A DNA stretch of 50,000 nt from Neocallimastix lanati (nom. inval.) (GCA_016946835.1 JACVTC010000082.1:340001-390000); one strand, 5' to 3'; shown: positions 1-13,428, numbered from the stretch's first letter. Notes: generated by a model from the letters alone, not told the origin. Translations and numbers: made by a program.

Positions 1-730
1 TGGTTCATCCCTTTCCTTTTTTTCCATAATATTTTTTTCATATGTATTTTCTTTTTCAAAAGATTTTTGATTATTCAATTTATCATTGTTGACATTGGTA
101 TTGGTATTGGTATTGGTATTAGTATTAGTATTAGTATTAGTATTAGTATTAGTATTGGTATTGGTATTGGTATTAGTATTAGTATTAATATTACTATTAA
201 TATTATTATTGGTATTGGTATTGGTATTCTTTATATTCACAGTATTAATAGTAGTATTGACTTTAGTATCATCATTAACACCAACAATAATCATTGAATC
301 ATTATTATTATTGTTGTTGTTGTTGCTATTAATTCCATAACTAAAACCTTGATCATTATTCTCATTTAATTCACTTTTATTATGAGAATTTGAATTTTCA
401 ATGATATTTTTAGAATTCATTTGAGAATTGTGGGTATGAGAATATATGTTTGATTTTCTTTTAGGTTTATTACTTTTTATACTATTGCCATCCTCGATTG
501 TTAATAATAGTTGTGGACTATTACCTTTAAGATGATTATCTTTAAAAAGATAATTATCAGGAGGAGTTCTTGAACCATCTATTTTTTTATTATAAATGGA
601 AGCATGTTGAGAATCGTCTATTGGACCTTTATAATACAATTTTTTCATATCATTATAACTATAATTGTAATTATTAAAATTAGGAGGTAAGGAATGATGC
701 TTACTACTACTACTACTACTAATATTACTA

Positions 731-794
<64 letters not shown>

Positions 795-3362
795 ACTACT
801 ATTATTACTCACTGAAGTTCCAATACTTGGATGTCTGTTGTGATTATAAATTCTACTATTTCGATTAGTAATAGAACCACTCATTCTTTTAGAATAACTC
901 CCACCTGAATAGACAAGATTACCTGAAATATTATTCATACTAGGTTCCTTACTCAAAACATTATATTTAGAACTTTTATAATTTCTTGGTAAAGTTTTAG
1001 AAGTTTTACTATTACTACCATTCTTATCATCATTATTTCTTTTTAACAAATTCATAGCCTTCGTTAGCATGGAAACCTTTTTATTACCATTGTTATTGCT
1101 ATGACCTGTTCCATTATAATAGGATTCAAATTCTGAAGAATCTTTTCTAAATAGAGGAACACTTGGTTCATACATGGATCCAGAAACATTATTAGTACTA
1201 TTCATGGAATAATTTTGCTTATGAACCGATGAAGCTCCCCCATACCCATAATGAGGATCATAAGAATGATAATTTAGATAGTCATTATTATCAAAGGAAT
1301 TATTATGAATAGATTGACGATGACTCGAACGGGCATTAGGGACAGGAATAAAAATATTTCCACCAAAATTATTAATATCACTATTTACACTTTGACGTTT
1401 TGACCGACTATTAATTCGATTTATACTTGCAAATGGATTCATTGCCGAAAATGACTGCTCATGACTTATATTTTTAGGATAAGAGGAGGATAAATGGGTG
1501 GAGGAACTTGGATTGTAACTATTAACAATATTAAAATTTTTAGTCATAGTCATACCCATATTGATAGGAACAGGTTTAGAAGAACTATTATTGGTATAGA
1601 TTTGTGTCGGTGATTCATGATGTTCTATATTCATAATTTGATCATATCGGAAAGAATAATCCTCTCTTTCATCATCACCATCCATACTATCCTCTTCATT
1701 ATAGCTCTTATATTCTTCTTCTTTTCTTTTACCAATTTTATTTGTTAAACATACTGAAGTAACGACCTTTGGTATATATTCATTTTGTTTCTTTAATATT
1801 TTTTTAAAGGTACGTAGCAATTTTTCAGCCTCTTTTGCTTCTAATGTGGTAGTTTCATCCTTACTTTCATCACAGAACATGGCAAAACCATCCAAAGAGT
1901 TTTGCTGAGAAATGGGTGGAGTTGGATAGGAGAGAGAAGAAGAAGGAGAAGATACGTCTTGATTAAGGTGATCTAAATCCATATCTTCATTTAAAAATTG
2001 TTCAATTAAACTGACGACATTTTCTGTTTCGGCATAGGAAACAAAGAGAGAATAACCTAAATATTTCATAAGCTTTCTTTGGAATAGAATAAGATCTTCC
2101 GTTTTCATTTTAGCTGCCATAGCCCAATATTTAGCTGGTAATTGATGAACATCTTGAATATATTTATCAGCTAACATAACCAATACTGGGAATACAAATG
2201 TTTCACTTCGTGGAGTAGCAATTTCATTTGGAGAACATTCTTTCAACTTATAGAGATAAACGATAGCATGAAGAATGACAAAAGGATTTGGACTAGTTTT
2301 AACCATAAATGTATATAAGAAACGACGATACGACAAAAAATATGAAGTATCTTGAGTAGAACAATTAATTAAGGCTTCGTAAGCTTTAGCCATGAAATGG
2401 GTGGAAAGTTCAATATTAGGGTATTGCCATAAAGTAAAAGTGGTCACAGCAATAAAATCAACCCATTGTTCTACTGAAATTTGTAAGAGTAAGTTAATAT
2501 CAAATTTGTAATAATGTTTGACATCACTCTGTGCTTGTTTTGTTAAACGCATTGTACGTTTACGATGCATTCTTTGTGACTTTACCAATGTATTTTCACT
2601 AATTGGAATACCTTTTGTAAACCATACTTTTGATCTATTCTTACCATTGTTATTAGGATTTGAAGCTAAAGTACTTTTATAATTTAGAGAGGAGGATAAT
2701 TTAGAAGTATTTCCAGTGGTAGTCATATCATGAACCATTGACGTTGGTTGATAAGAAGATGATAATAAATTTGCATTATTATCTTGTGTTAAAAGATGAC
2801 CACTTGAAGGACTAATAAATGATGAGCTCGATTTAATGTCTTTCATATAATTACTTTGGTCACTTTGAAAGGATGATGAAAGTTGAGCAGACTTTGGATT
2901 AAAGAATGAATTGACATTTTCAGTACTAGATAATAAAACATTATTATTTGGTGAAGTAGAGTAAGGTGATATATGATTCTGTTGAAAGGAAAATTTATTT
3001 AAAGCAGATGGTGGTGGTGGTGGTTGTTTAATCATAATAGGTGAAGAAGAATCAACATTTTTTGTCTTATTAACATAAGCATTTAAAAATTCAGGAGTAA
3101 GATAGTTTTTGTTTTTATTATCATCCTTAATATTAAGATTATTATTACTATTATTATTATTATTATTATTATTAATATCAGTAGGACTGCAAGAAATAAT
3201 TATTGGTTGAGCAGCAGTTACTGAGGTTGAGGTTATTGCTGAGTTATTCATAATACTATTATTAATAGGAACTGATTCTGATTTATTGATAGTTTCTGAA
3301 ATTTTTGTATTTCCTATTTCTTTAATTATTTTTGGATTTAAAAGCATATCTCTTTGTGGCAT
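1..3362 (-). CDS. Cyclin-box protein with Asn/Ser-rich flanks (frame break near 731; runs off the left edge)
   Basis: Starts at the ATG at 3362. Residues about 284-445 form a cyclin N-terminal box: the helices include FVILHAIVYLYKLK (361-374) and VLVMLADKYIQD followed by KYWA (393-414), the pattern seen in Pcl/Pho80-type and G1 cyclins, which activate cyclin-dependent kinases. Before it lie an Asn run (64-75), a Pro run (114-118) and Ser-rich sequence; after it is a long Ser/Asn-rich tail. The frame ends at 645, just after an Asn run coded by (ATT)n at 731-792 and a Val/Ile-rich tail typical of a shifted AAT repeat. One base restored near 731 returns the minus-strand reading to a frame with no stop through base 1, containing Ser, Lys, Asn and Asn-Thr repeats in the same style. 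I therefore read it as one gene of more than 1,100 codons, with either an assembly error or a real one-base deletion. Cyclin class is certain only to family level. Confidence 0.8.
96..240. repeat. Hexanucleotide repeat (TATTGG/TATTAG) coding Asn-Thr
   Basis: About twenty units alternating TATTGG and TATTAG, with a few ATTAAT interruptions. Read on the minus strand in the continuing cyclin-protein frame it gives alternating Asn-Thr. Length is probably polymorphic. Confidence 0.85.
731..792. repeat. (ATT)n microsatellite coding poly-Asn; site of the frame break
   Basis: About twenty ATT triplets, AAT (Asn) on the coding strand. The flank reads ACTATATT where an intact codon series would give ACTATTATT, so one T appears to be missing next to the repeat. 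Confidence 0.85.
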
Positions 3363-4824
3363 TTTAATTAATACTTTTTATTTTTCTTTATAAAAATAAA
3401 CACTTTCTTCTTAGATAAATTACAAATATCTTGAAATATGATGTTTTCAAAAAATAGATAATTCAAAATTTAAATATATATAATATTTATATGTAAATCG
3501 TTTAAATATATTTTTCTTTTTTAAATCAGGTATATTAGAAAACAAAAAAGTGTGATGATGTTATATAAAATATAGTTAATAAAATATAATAAAATAAAAT
3601 ATTTTTTATTTTTGTAATTGATATAATCTAATAAAGAAAAATTAAAAATGTTATGCTTGTATTAAAATTTTTAAATTTTTTCGTTTAAAGTATTGTTATT
3701 ATTGCTTTAATAAGGTAAAAATTTTCAAATAATATTAATTATGTATATAAATATTAATTTACACTTTCGATATGAGAAAATAAATATTTTTTTCTTTTTA
3801 AATATAAAAAAATTTGAATAATATTTCACTTGATGAATAAATTAAAAATATGCAATAAGTATTGTATAAGTTTTATTATAAATATAAAATTATTTCTTAC
3901 TTTCGTATTAAATGAGTATATATTCTTTAATGAAAATTTTTAAAATTTAATTTTTAATTTTTTACAACAATTAATTTCTTTCTTTATAAATATAGATAAT
4001 AAAATATTTTCAATAATATGGTATAAATATATTATATATTATCGTTTATTTAACTGTATCTTATTTTTAATAAATTATTCTCGACATTTTATACATTTAC
4101 TTTAGAAATAATATGCATTCATATGTACATTTTTTTTATTAAAAATAAATAATTAATAATAAACATTGTATAATTCTTTACATAAAGTATAATTTATTAT
4201 ATTCTTTGTTCTTTGATATAATGAAAGGCTTTTTTTGATATAAATAACCCGCTTTTATTTTTATATTTAATTGATTTATTAAAATTTTAAAATTACTATT
4301 ATTTAACTTTCAAATTTGACAATATATATTTACTATTTTTTTTTTATTTAAATTTTATGATTTTTAAATTAATAAGTATAGAAATTAATAAATTTCTTTT
4401 ATGATTATATTTTCAAAAAATAAATAAAAAAGAAAAAATAATTTTTTAAAGAAAAAAAAATCTCAAATTTAAATTTATCAAAATTTAATATAGAAAAAAA
4501 ATTGGTTTATTTTCTTTTTTTTTTTTTTTCTTTTTTTTGAATTATAATTAAAATTTAAAATATAACTTTATTATATTATATCATATTATAAATAATATAT
4601 ATAATATATTATAATAATAATAATAATAAAAAAGAATTGTATTTTTTTATTTATAATATATATTATATATAATTTAGTATATTAAAACTAATTATTCTAA
4701 AATCAGGCATAATAGTAAAAAAGTTTATAAATTAATAATTATTTAATATGAACTAAATATTAAAGTAAGAATTAAATATTAAATATAACTATCAAAATAA
4801 AATTAATAATAATAATACTAATAC

Positions 4825-4874
<50 letters not shown>

Positions 4875-5269
4875 GAATTAATAAAAATGATAATAAATGA
4901 TAATAAATGATGATAATTATATTTTTATGGTATAAAGAATAAATAACTTGAAATATTTTTATATTGGTTACTTCATATTTTTTAATATCCATATGATTTC
5001 TGGATTTTTTTGCTTTTCTTTTTAAATATGGTTATAGAATTTTATCAAAGTTTAATTATTATAATTGTGTTAGTATTTACTATTCGTATATAATCTTGTA
5101 TTTATTATTATAATAATAGATTATTATTTCTATTATGGATATTCTATTGAAAAGAGAAATATATTAAAAATTATTGTTAATATACGATTTAATTAAATCC
5201 ATTTAATTCTTAATATATATATTTATATATTATAGATAACTTTTTAGAATTAGTTTATTCCATAAAACT
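3363..5269. other. AT-rich intergenic region
   Basis: Nearly pure A/T with homopolymer runs, for example T/C-T runs near 4515-4540. Includes an (AAT)n/(ACT AAT)n microsatellite at about 4799-4882. It should hold the promoter of the cyclin-type gene just above 3362, but I see no element I can name. No coding sequence recognised. Confidence 0.6.
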
Positions 5270-5284
5270 AAATAAAGAAAATAA

Positions 5285-5770
5285 ATAACAAAAATAATAA
5301 ATAATAAATAATAAATCATAAATAATAAATAATAAAAAATTAAATAATAAATAATAAATAATAAATAATAAATAATAAATAATAAATAATAAATAATAAA
5401 TAATAAATAATAAATAATAAATAATAAATAATAAATAATAAATAATAAATAATTGAATAATAAACAATAAATAATTAAATAATTAAATAATAAATAATTA
5501 AATAATAAATAATTGAATAATAAACAATAAATAATTAAATAATTAAATAATAAATAATTGAATAATAAATAATAAATAATAAATAACAAATAATAAATAA
5601 TAAAAAGAGTATTTATTAATAAATAATAAATAATAAATAATAAATAATAAATAATAAATAATAATTAATAATTAATAAATAATTAAATAATAATTAATAA
5701 ATAATTTATAATTAATAAATAATTTATAATTAATAAATAAATAATTAAATAATAAATAAATGTTAAATAT
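5285..5770. repeat. AAATAAT-type low-complexity tandem tract
   Basis: Long run of 7-bp AAATAAT units mixed with AATTGAATAAT and AATTAAATAAT variants. At about 5604-5630 it contains one copy of a unit (AAAAAGAGTATTTATTAAT) whose reverse complement is amplified at 10.65-11.0 kb. ORFs across it are repeat artefacts. Confidence 0.85.
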
Positions 5771-8700
5771 AGAAAGAAAATTTTATCAAATGATAAACTT
5801 TTTTAATTAATAATAATATCTTTAATCCGAACGTTTTTTTTTTTTTTTTTTGTCATAAGAAAGCCTTATGTCAATCATTATAAAATAATGAATATTAACT
5901 ATTAAACTAATTAAAGATTTATATATTAATTATATATATATAAAAGATAATAAATAAAATAAAATAAAAGAATAATAAAAATTATTATTGAAATAGTGAA
6001 GAAAACTTTAATAATTAAATAATTTAAAATATTTATTAAAATCATAATAATAATATTAAAAGATTAATAAAATTTCTTGGATATATCGAAATCGAAATAA
6101 TTTTTTATATAGTTAATCATATTATTTTTTTTATATATAATTAATTTATCAAAGAGCCTTTTGATTTGTTGCTCCGAATCAAAATTAATTATAGAAATAG
6201 TAATGATTTATCACGAACAGTATCATTGTGGAAAATGCCAATTTATTAATAAAAGCCATTAAATGGAATACAATTTTAATGATTATAAAAATAGAACAAT
6301 TCTTTAATTTAACTATTTCTAAAAAATAAATTTCATTTATTTTCATCTTTTTCATTCCATCATAACACTTTTTTTTTTTTTTTTTTAATTATTGAGTATT
6401 ATCAGCAAAAATTATGTCTGATGGTTAATGACTAAAGATTAAATGAATTTTATGTTTTTAATATTTATATTTAATATTACTAAAATCTTATTAATACTAA
6501 TATTGTGATCTATGATTACTATTACTATTATTAATACTAGTAATCTCAGTAAAAATAGTAATGTAGTGATAGTATTATTACTAGTACTACTGTTATAATT
6601 GTTATAATTACTGACATTGTTAGTATTATAATAATTATTAATGATAAAAATAATATTAACAATTGTAGCAATATTATTCATAATAGTAGTAGTAATAGTA
6701 ATAATAATAGTAGTAGAGTAATAATAATAATAATAGTAATTATAGTAGTAATAATATTGATATTTTTTAAATTTATATTAGTCTTATTAAATATATTATC
6801 TTTATGTAAAGTGTTAATTTTTACTAATAAATATTGTCTTATCATTTCCTAAATATTTATTAATTAATTAATTAATTAATTATATATAAAGACATCATCT
6901 CCTACTATCATCTACACCATGACTTCAGTAATATGACCTTTTAATAATTAATAAAAAAAAATTATTTTGAAAAGATTAATCATAAATTTTTTAATTTTTT
7001 ATTTTAATTTTTACATTTCTATTTTCACTCTAAATTTAAAATTGCTTAAAATATATTGGACTAAATTGAAAATTGAATATATATTAATATATTTATGTTA
7101 ATATATTATTATATATTAAATAATTAACATTGATTAGTATTATAATATATAAATATTTTATGCTGTTACATTTTTATTTTTTAAAGTTAATGTAATTGAA
7201 ACCTAAAATTGATAAAGAAAGTTTAATCTACAAATATATTAGGAATATATTATCTAAATAAGACATAAATGACAGTAGTAATTAAAATATATGAATTAGA
7301 AATATTCCACAATTGATTCACTTTTATATATTTAATTTAATCTTAAATAATGAAGATACATCTGATAAAAGTATGCCTTGGTTCAAATTCTTCTTGTTGG
7401 GAGAAGTTGTATTTAAGTTTTTTTTTTAAAAGTTAAGTTAAAATTTATTTAATACATGTCATGTTAGTTAACTATTCCTTTGTAAATATTGAAAGAATTG
7501 ATAAAGTAAATTTGGCATAAAACATTGCAAAGAATAATTATAAAGAATTATTCTTGCTTTTATATTCGTAATTCATAATAAACTATTTAATTAATTTTTT
7601 ATAATAACTATTAAGTATTTATAGTATTTAATATAAAAGTATAAAATAAAATATAAAATATTAATATAAAATAATAATTATTTGAAATAATTAAAAATAT
7701 AATAAAATAAATATCAATATAAAGTAATATAAAAATAATAAAAAGAAATTTATAAATTATTTTCAATTTTAACACAACATAAAATTTATGATATAAATTT
7801 TATGTTTACATTAATTTTTATGCTCTTGTATAATTTTATGTCTTTATGTAATTTTAATTTTATCACGTTATTTTTGATCACGTTTATTTATGTAATTGCA
7901 AATGATTTATTAATTTATTTTTATGTAATTATTAATAAAATAATTTATTAATAATTAAAGTTTTTATTTCCGTTTTATATCATATCATCTTACTTTTTAA
8001 TATATATTTTAAATTATTTTATAATGTATTATTTAATATATTTAAAATAAATTATTGGTTTAATATTTTAAATATATTCATATATATTCGTATATATTCG
8101 TAAAATAAATATATATTTTTCATTGATAATTCCTTTTTTTTCCTTTTCTTTTTATTAAATTAAATTATCCTTTTTTTATATATATATTAAAGGATAATTC
8201 TATAATATTTGTTAATATATTCAATGCATATATTAACTATATGAAATAAACAATTTATTATCAAATAAACTTTGAAAAAAAATTTTTGTTTTTATTATAT
8301 CCATTTGTTTAATTGGTACGGCATTCTCTCTAAATAATGATTATTTCATACATGGAAAGATTAAAAATTACTTATTATGATATTAAATGAATGAATATTA
8401 TAATATATAAATAAATTAATAATAAATAATAACTGAATAATGAGTGGAATAAATAAATTATAAAATACTATCATACATAATAATAATAATAATAATAAAA
8501 AAGTATCAATCAGAAGAAAGAAAAAATTTTAAATGCCAATAAATTTACTTGAAAAGATAAACATTATAAATAATTATAAAAATAATGATTATCTATAATA
8601 AATTAAAAGCATATAATAAAATGTTAACATCTATGAATTAAATATTGAAAATAAAAATAATTTTTATAATAATAATAATAATAATAGTAATAATAATAAT

Positions 8701-9165
8701 TATATATATTTTTTATTACATTATTTTTTTTAGTTGTTTATTACTTTTTAATTTTTTTTTTTTATAAAAAAGAATATATTTTTATAATCTGACCAATCTT
8801 TATGATATAAATATATGATAAAGTTTACTTCTAAATTCAACAAATAAGTAGTATGAATATATTAAAAAGTATACTTTTAATATATTTATTTAATATTTAA
8901 AAACTCGTAGTATCATAAAAAAAAAATATATATATATATATATTTAAAAAGTCGTATTATAAAAAAAAAAAAAAAAAAGTGGTATGTTTTAAAATTTTAA
9001 AATATTTGCATAAAAAAAAATTTTATATACTAAGGTTACACGAATCAGTAATTAATCAATTAAAATTATTTATTTATTATTCATTTATTTATTATTCATT
9101 TATTTATTATTCATTTATTTATTATTCATTTATTTTATTTTTATTTCAATTTTATCTTTTCTATT
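5771..9165. other. AT-rich intergenic region, no gene recognised
   Basis: A/T-rich throughout. A degenerate ATT/ACT/AGT trinucleotide stretch lies at about 6480-6745, (AAT)n runs near 8480 and 8660, and (TTTATTTATTATTCA) repeats at about 9065-9130. A slightly less AT-rich patch around 7370-7420 is too short to call. Confidence 0.55.
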
Positions 9166-9620
9166 TTAGAGTGGGATTAACGAGAGGGGAGAACAATAGA
9201 ACAATAGGGCCTTCAGTCTTTCTCTTAAATGTATTAGAATCTCATTAAATTCTTTACCATACTATTTCAGCGTCCACGATAACCTCTCTCTAAGCAAGGC
9301 TAATATGAAAGACATTCATTCCATATAAGCCTCTTTATAGGACGGGCCTTTTTTCAGAGATCTCTTGAACGAGAAACAACTACATTAATCCTCTCATAGA
9401 TTACGTTTCTCTACAAGCAATTATACTGTCTAACAACAGGAATACTTACCATTGCCATAGTAAGCGAACAACCACCTTCATTTATAGGGAAAAACACCCA
9501 TGAGAATATGAAAAGCATTACCAATAAATTCGATCCAGAAACCTTATATTTATTAGCCCAGAGTACTAATCACCAAGATAAAATCTGGAAAGACAGAATT
9601 TTTATTAATAAAAGTATAGT
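9166..9620. mobile_element. Dispersed repeat, copy 1 (class unknown)
   Basis: This block is clearly less AT-rich than its surroundings, and it is matched in inverted orientation by 49775-50000. Shared landmarks, in the orientation of the right-hand copy, are CTATAAATGAAG, GGTAAGTATT-CTGTTG, TATAATTGCT, GAGAGGATTAAT and TAGTTGTTTCTC. On the plus strand it has two coding-like overlapping frames. One gives INPLIDYV then SNNRNTYH; the other runs open for about 78 codons to a stop near 9635 and includes FDPETLYLLAQS. The copies differ by indels and stops, so this is a decayed mobile sequence. It could be an LTR, part of a retroelement, or a SINE-like unit; no defining motif was found. Confidence 0.6.
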
Positions 9621-9855
9621 ATTTCAAATAGTATAAAAAGATTAAAATATCCTTATTTTTGAAACAGTGCATATTTAATATCAATGATAGCAAACTATTT
9701 AATAAAAAGTATTAATAATATTAAAATTAAATAAAGAGTAGGTTAAAAAAAAAAAAAAAAAAACTCTTTCACAAAAAAAAATAAAATTACAAATTTCTGG
9801 TATTTATTTGAACGTTTACTATTATTATTTTTTTTTTATTTCTTTTATATTTTAA
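9621..9855. other. AT-rich spacer
   Basis: A-run at about 9746-9763; otherwise AT-rich with no recognisable feature. Confidence 0.5.
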
Positions 9856-10265
9856 CAATGATTTATTATTTATTATTTATTATTCAATGATTTATTATTC
9901 AATGATTTATTATTCAATGATTTATTATTCAATGATTTATTATTTATTGTTTATTATTTATTATTTATTGTTTATTATTTATTGTTTATTATTTATTATT
10001 CAATGATTTATTATTTATTATTCAATTATTTATTATTTATTATTTATTATTCAATTATTTATTATTTATTATTTATTATTTATTATTTATTATTTATTAT
10101 TTATTATTTATTATTTATTATTTAATTATTTATTATTTATTATTTATTATTTAATTATTTATTATTTATTATTTATTATTTAATTATTTATTATTTATTA
10201 TTTATTATTTAATTATTTATTATTTAATTATTTAATTATTTATTGTTTATTATTTATTATTTATT
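9856..10265. repeat. ATTATTT / ATTCAATG low-complexity tract
   Basis: TTATTATTTATT and TTATTCAATGATT units. It is the reverse-complement type of the 5.29-5.77 kb tract, so the two can pair as an inverted repeat with a loop of about 4 kb. Confidence 0.85.
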
Positions 10266-10605
10266 AAGTAGTATTGTTATTATTAAGGTTGAAAAATAAA
10301 ATATTTAATTTAATAAATAAATAAATAATAATTAATATTGATTCAGTTTATATATAAATGTTAAAATAAAATAATAAAAAAAAATATTATACTATAAAAA
10401 CTATAATTTTTTTAAAGTTCATGAAATATAAAAAAGCATATTATTAAAACCTTCTTATATATAAAAAATAGGAAAGTTACATTATAAAAAAAATTTATTT
10501 ATTAAATTTTTTTTATCTTTTTTTTTTTTTTTTTTTTTTACTATATTCGTTAATTTTTTTTAAAGTTTATTATCTTTAAATATATTACATATTTATTAAT
10601 GAGTT
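10266..10605. other. AT-rich spacer
   Basis: A/T-rich with a T-run at about 10519-10539; no feature recognised. Confidence 0.5.
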
Positions 10606-10634
10606 TTTATTATTATTTATTATTTATTATTTAT

Positions 10635-11045
10635 TATTCCATTATTTATTAATAAATACTCTTTTTATTATTAATTATTATTTATTAATAAATACTCTTT
10701 TTTATTATTTATTATTTATTAATAAATACTCTTTTTTATTATTTATTATTTATTAATAAATATTCTTTTTATTATTTATTATTTATTAATAAATACTCTT
10801 TTTATTATTTATTATTTATTAATAAATACTCTTTTTATTATTTATTATTTATTAATAAATACTCTTTTTATTATTTATTATTTATTAATAAATACTCTTT
10901 TTATTATTTATTATTTATTAATAAATACTCTTTTTATTATTTATTATTTATTATTTATTATTTATTATTCCATTATTTATTAATAAATACTCTTTTTATT
11001 ATTAATTATTATTTATTAATAAATACTCTTTTTATTATTTATTAT
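10635..11045. repeat. 33-36 bp minisatellite with AATAAATACTCTTTTT core
   Basis: About eleven units built on TTATTAATAAATACTCTTTT followed by ATTATTTATT. Core starts at 10651, 10687 and 10721 are spaced 36 and 34 bp; later ones about 33 bp. One inverted copy is at 5.6 kb. Confidence 0.85.
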
Positions 11046-11685
11046 TTATTATTTATTGTTTATTATTCAATTATTTGTATTATTCAATTATTCAATTATT
11101 TAATTATTCAATTATTTAATTATTCAATTATTTAATTATTCAATTATTTAATTATTCAATTATTTAATTATTCAATTATTTAATTATTTAATTATTTAAT
11201 TATTCAATTATTTGTATTATTCAATTATTTAATTATTTAATTATTTAATTATTTAATTATTCAATTATTCAATTATTCAATTATTTAATTATTCAATTAT
11301 TCAATTATTTAATTATTTAATTATTTATTATTATTTAATTATCTAATTATTTAATTATTTAATTATTTAATTATTCAATTATTCAATTATTCAATTATTC
11401 AATTATTTAATTATTCAATTATTCAATTATTTAATTATTTAATTATTTATTATTATTTAATTATCTAATTATTTAATTATTTAATTATTCAATTATTCAA
11501 TTATTTAATTATTTAATTATTTATTATTATTTAATTATCTAATTATTTAATTATTTAATTATTCAATTATTTAATTATTTAATTATTCAATTATTTAATT
11601 ATTCAATTATTTAATTATTTAATTATTCAATTATTTAATTATTTAATTATTTAATTATTTAATTATTTAATTATTTGATTATTAT
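11046..11685. repeat. 8-bp AATTATTC/AATTATTT tandem tract
   Basis: Roughly 640 bp of 8-bp units alternating AATTATTC and AATTATTT, with periodic TTATTATTTAATTATCT interruptions near 11325, 11445 and 11520. Those interruptions suggest duplicated higher-order blocks. Confidence 0.85.
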
Positions 11686-12737
11686 TAAATTAACTTTTAA
11701 GTGTTTTGTTTCCATAGTTAAAGTTTAATAAATAAAAATGTTTCGAATGTTTAATAATATTAAAGATGTTTAAATTTAAATTAATATTTTTTATAAATTG
11801 TCTTTGCAGAAATGAAAAAATAATTAAAATTTGTTAAATTAATTTTTTAATATTTCTATATATATATATAGAAATATTAAAAAAAATACAGAAAAAAAAA
11901 AAGGTAAAATAAATAAAAAAAATAAAATAAAACTTTTTTATGTTATGAGCTGAGTTTTCTGAGTTTTTGTTTATTTTGTTTGTTTGCTTTGTATTATTTA
12001 AAAAATATATATATATAGGCAAAACTATAATTAAAAAAAATTATAAATTATTTATTATTTATTTATTATTATATTATTATATTATTATTATTTATACCAT
12101 AAATAATTATTTTGTAATTGCTCAAAATAATTAAATAAAATAATATATAATATTATTTATATATATATATAAAAATCTACATATATAATTAAAGATTCAA
12201 AATATTTAATTAAAATTAGCTTTTTTACACTTTTTTAACTTAATAGTAATGAATTATTAAAAAAAAATTAAAGATAAAATTGTGAACATAAAATAAAACC
12301 TAAACAAAAGTTTAGTAATATTATAAATGACTAATAAAGAAAAATAAATTTATATTTTTATTTAATATTTTTTTTTGTTTTTTTTTTTTCAATTTTATTA
12401 ATATAATATATTGTTTAAATTTCAAAAATGATATACAGAATACATTTAATCGAATTTAGTAAATGATCTATTTATATATTTATTTATTATTCATTCTAAA
12501 ATATATATATATATATATATTAATCATTAGTATATAAATAAAATAGTATAAAATAATAAAATAAAAAAGGTTAAGAATAAATTTTATTAATATAGTTTCA
12601 TTCATGAACATAAAAAAAGGAAAAAAAATTTTTCTTTTTTCACCTTTTTTTTTTTTTTTTTTCTTATTATTGACAACTATTCCGATTTTTTTAATAGTTT
12701 AATTTTTTTTCGTTTATATCTGTTATATTTTTCAAAG
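11686..12737. other. AT-rich intergenic region with a perfect palindrome
   Basis: A/T-rich; contains a perfect 42-bp palindrome at 11843-11884 and an (AT)n run near 12500-12520. No coding sequence recognised. Confidence 0.55.
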
Positions 12738-13080
12738 CTATTTTATTGCATTTTCTCCTTTCTCTACTATAAATTTTATTAATATATTATTAAAATTTTT
12801 GGTTATACTATTCATATCTATTTCTATTATTCCTTCCTTTATCAAATACTTTTTTATTTTAAAATTAATTAACAAGTCTTTTATGTAAAGTACAAGTACC
12901 AAAGTGTTCTGATATATAATTATCTTTAGTAATGATATCTGTTACTTTTTTTAATATATAGATGGTTCAATCGGTAGAGTTTTTTTTTCAGGCTCAAAAG
13001 TATTCAGTTATATTGATTCTTTGGTCTAATATTAAAAATAAAATTCCTATTACTAATAAAAATAGTTTCATTATTTCCAT
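12738..13080 (-). pseudogene. Possible decayed small secreted-protein gene
   Basis: From the ATG at 13080 the minus strand gives a 28-residue hydrophobic, signal-peptide-like start (MEIMKLFLLVIGILFLIL) ending in a stop. The next coding-like pieces are in other frames: a short one with TFEPEKKTLPIEP, then one with VTDIITKDNY and EHFGTCTLHKR, then one ending near 12738 with KEGIIEIDMNS and FIVEKGENAIK. The region is somewhat less AT-rich than its flanks. I do not recognise the family. It could be a frameshifted relic, a gene with unusual introns, or chance; the frame changes make an intact gene unlikely. Confidence 0.3.
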
Positions 13081-13428
13081 AACTCTACAAATACATTTCA
13101 AAAATAAAAATTTTTGATATCTTCCTCTAATCTTTCTCTTATATATATTATAATAATATAAATTTTGAATAACAATACTACACAGAACAGAAAAAAATGG
13201 ATAAATAAATAAAAAAAAAAAATTTTATTAATTTTTTTTTTTTAAATTGACTTTAAAAATGATATTCCCTTCATTGTAATTCATTTAATATAAACAAAAA
13301 AAAAAAAAAAAAAAAAATTAAAATATAAAAAAATAAAATTTTAGATAAGTATATTAAAATGTATAGATTAAAAAACAAATAAAAAAATATTACCTATGTA
13401 TATATAAAATATTATGAAAAAAAAATTT
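13081..13428. other. AT-rich intergenic region
   Basis: A-runs near 13208-13220 and 13298-13317; nothing else recognised. Confidence 0.5.

Noticed and set aside
67-340. Plus-strand Ile/Ser and Leu/Val repeat ORFs
   Set aside because: They are readings of the TATTGG/TATTAG hexamer opposite the coding strand of the cyclin-type gene.
5230-5589. Leu/Tyr-rich minus-strand ORFs
   Set aside because: Translation of AAATAAT simple repeats; no start context or composition change.
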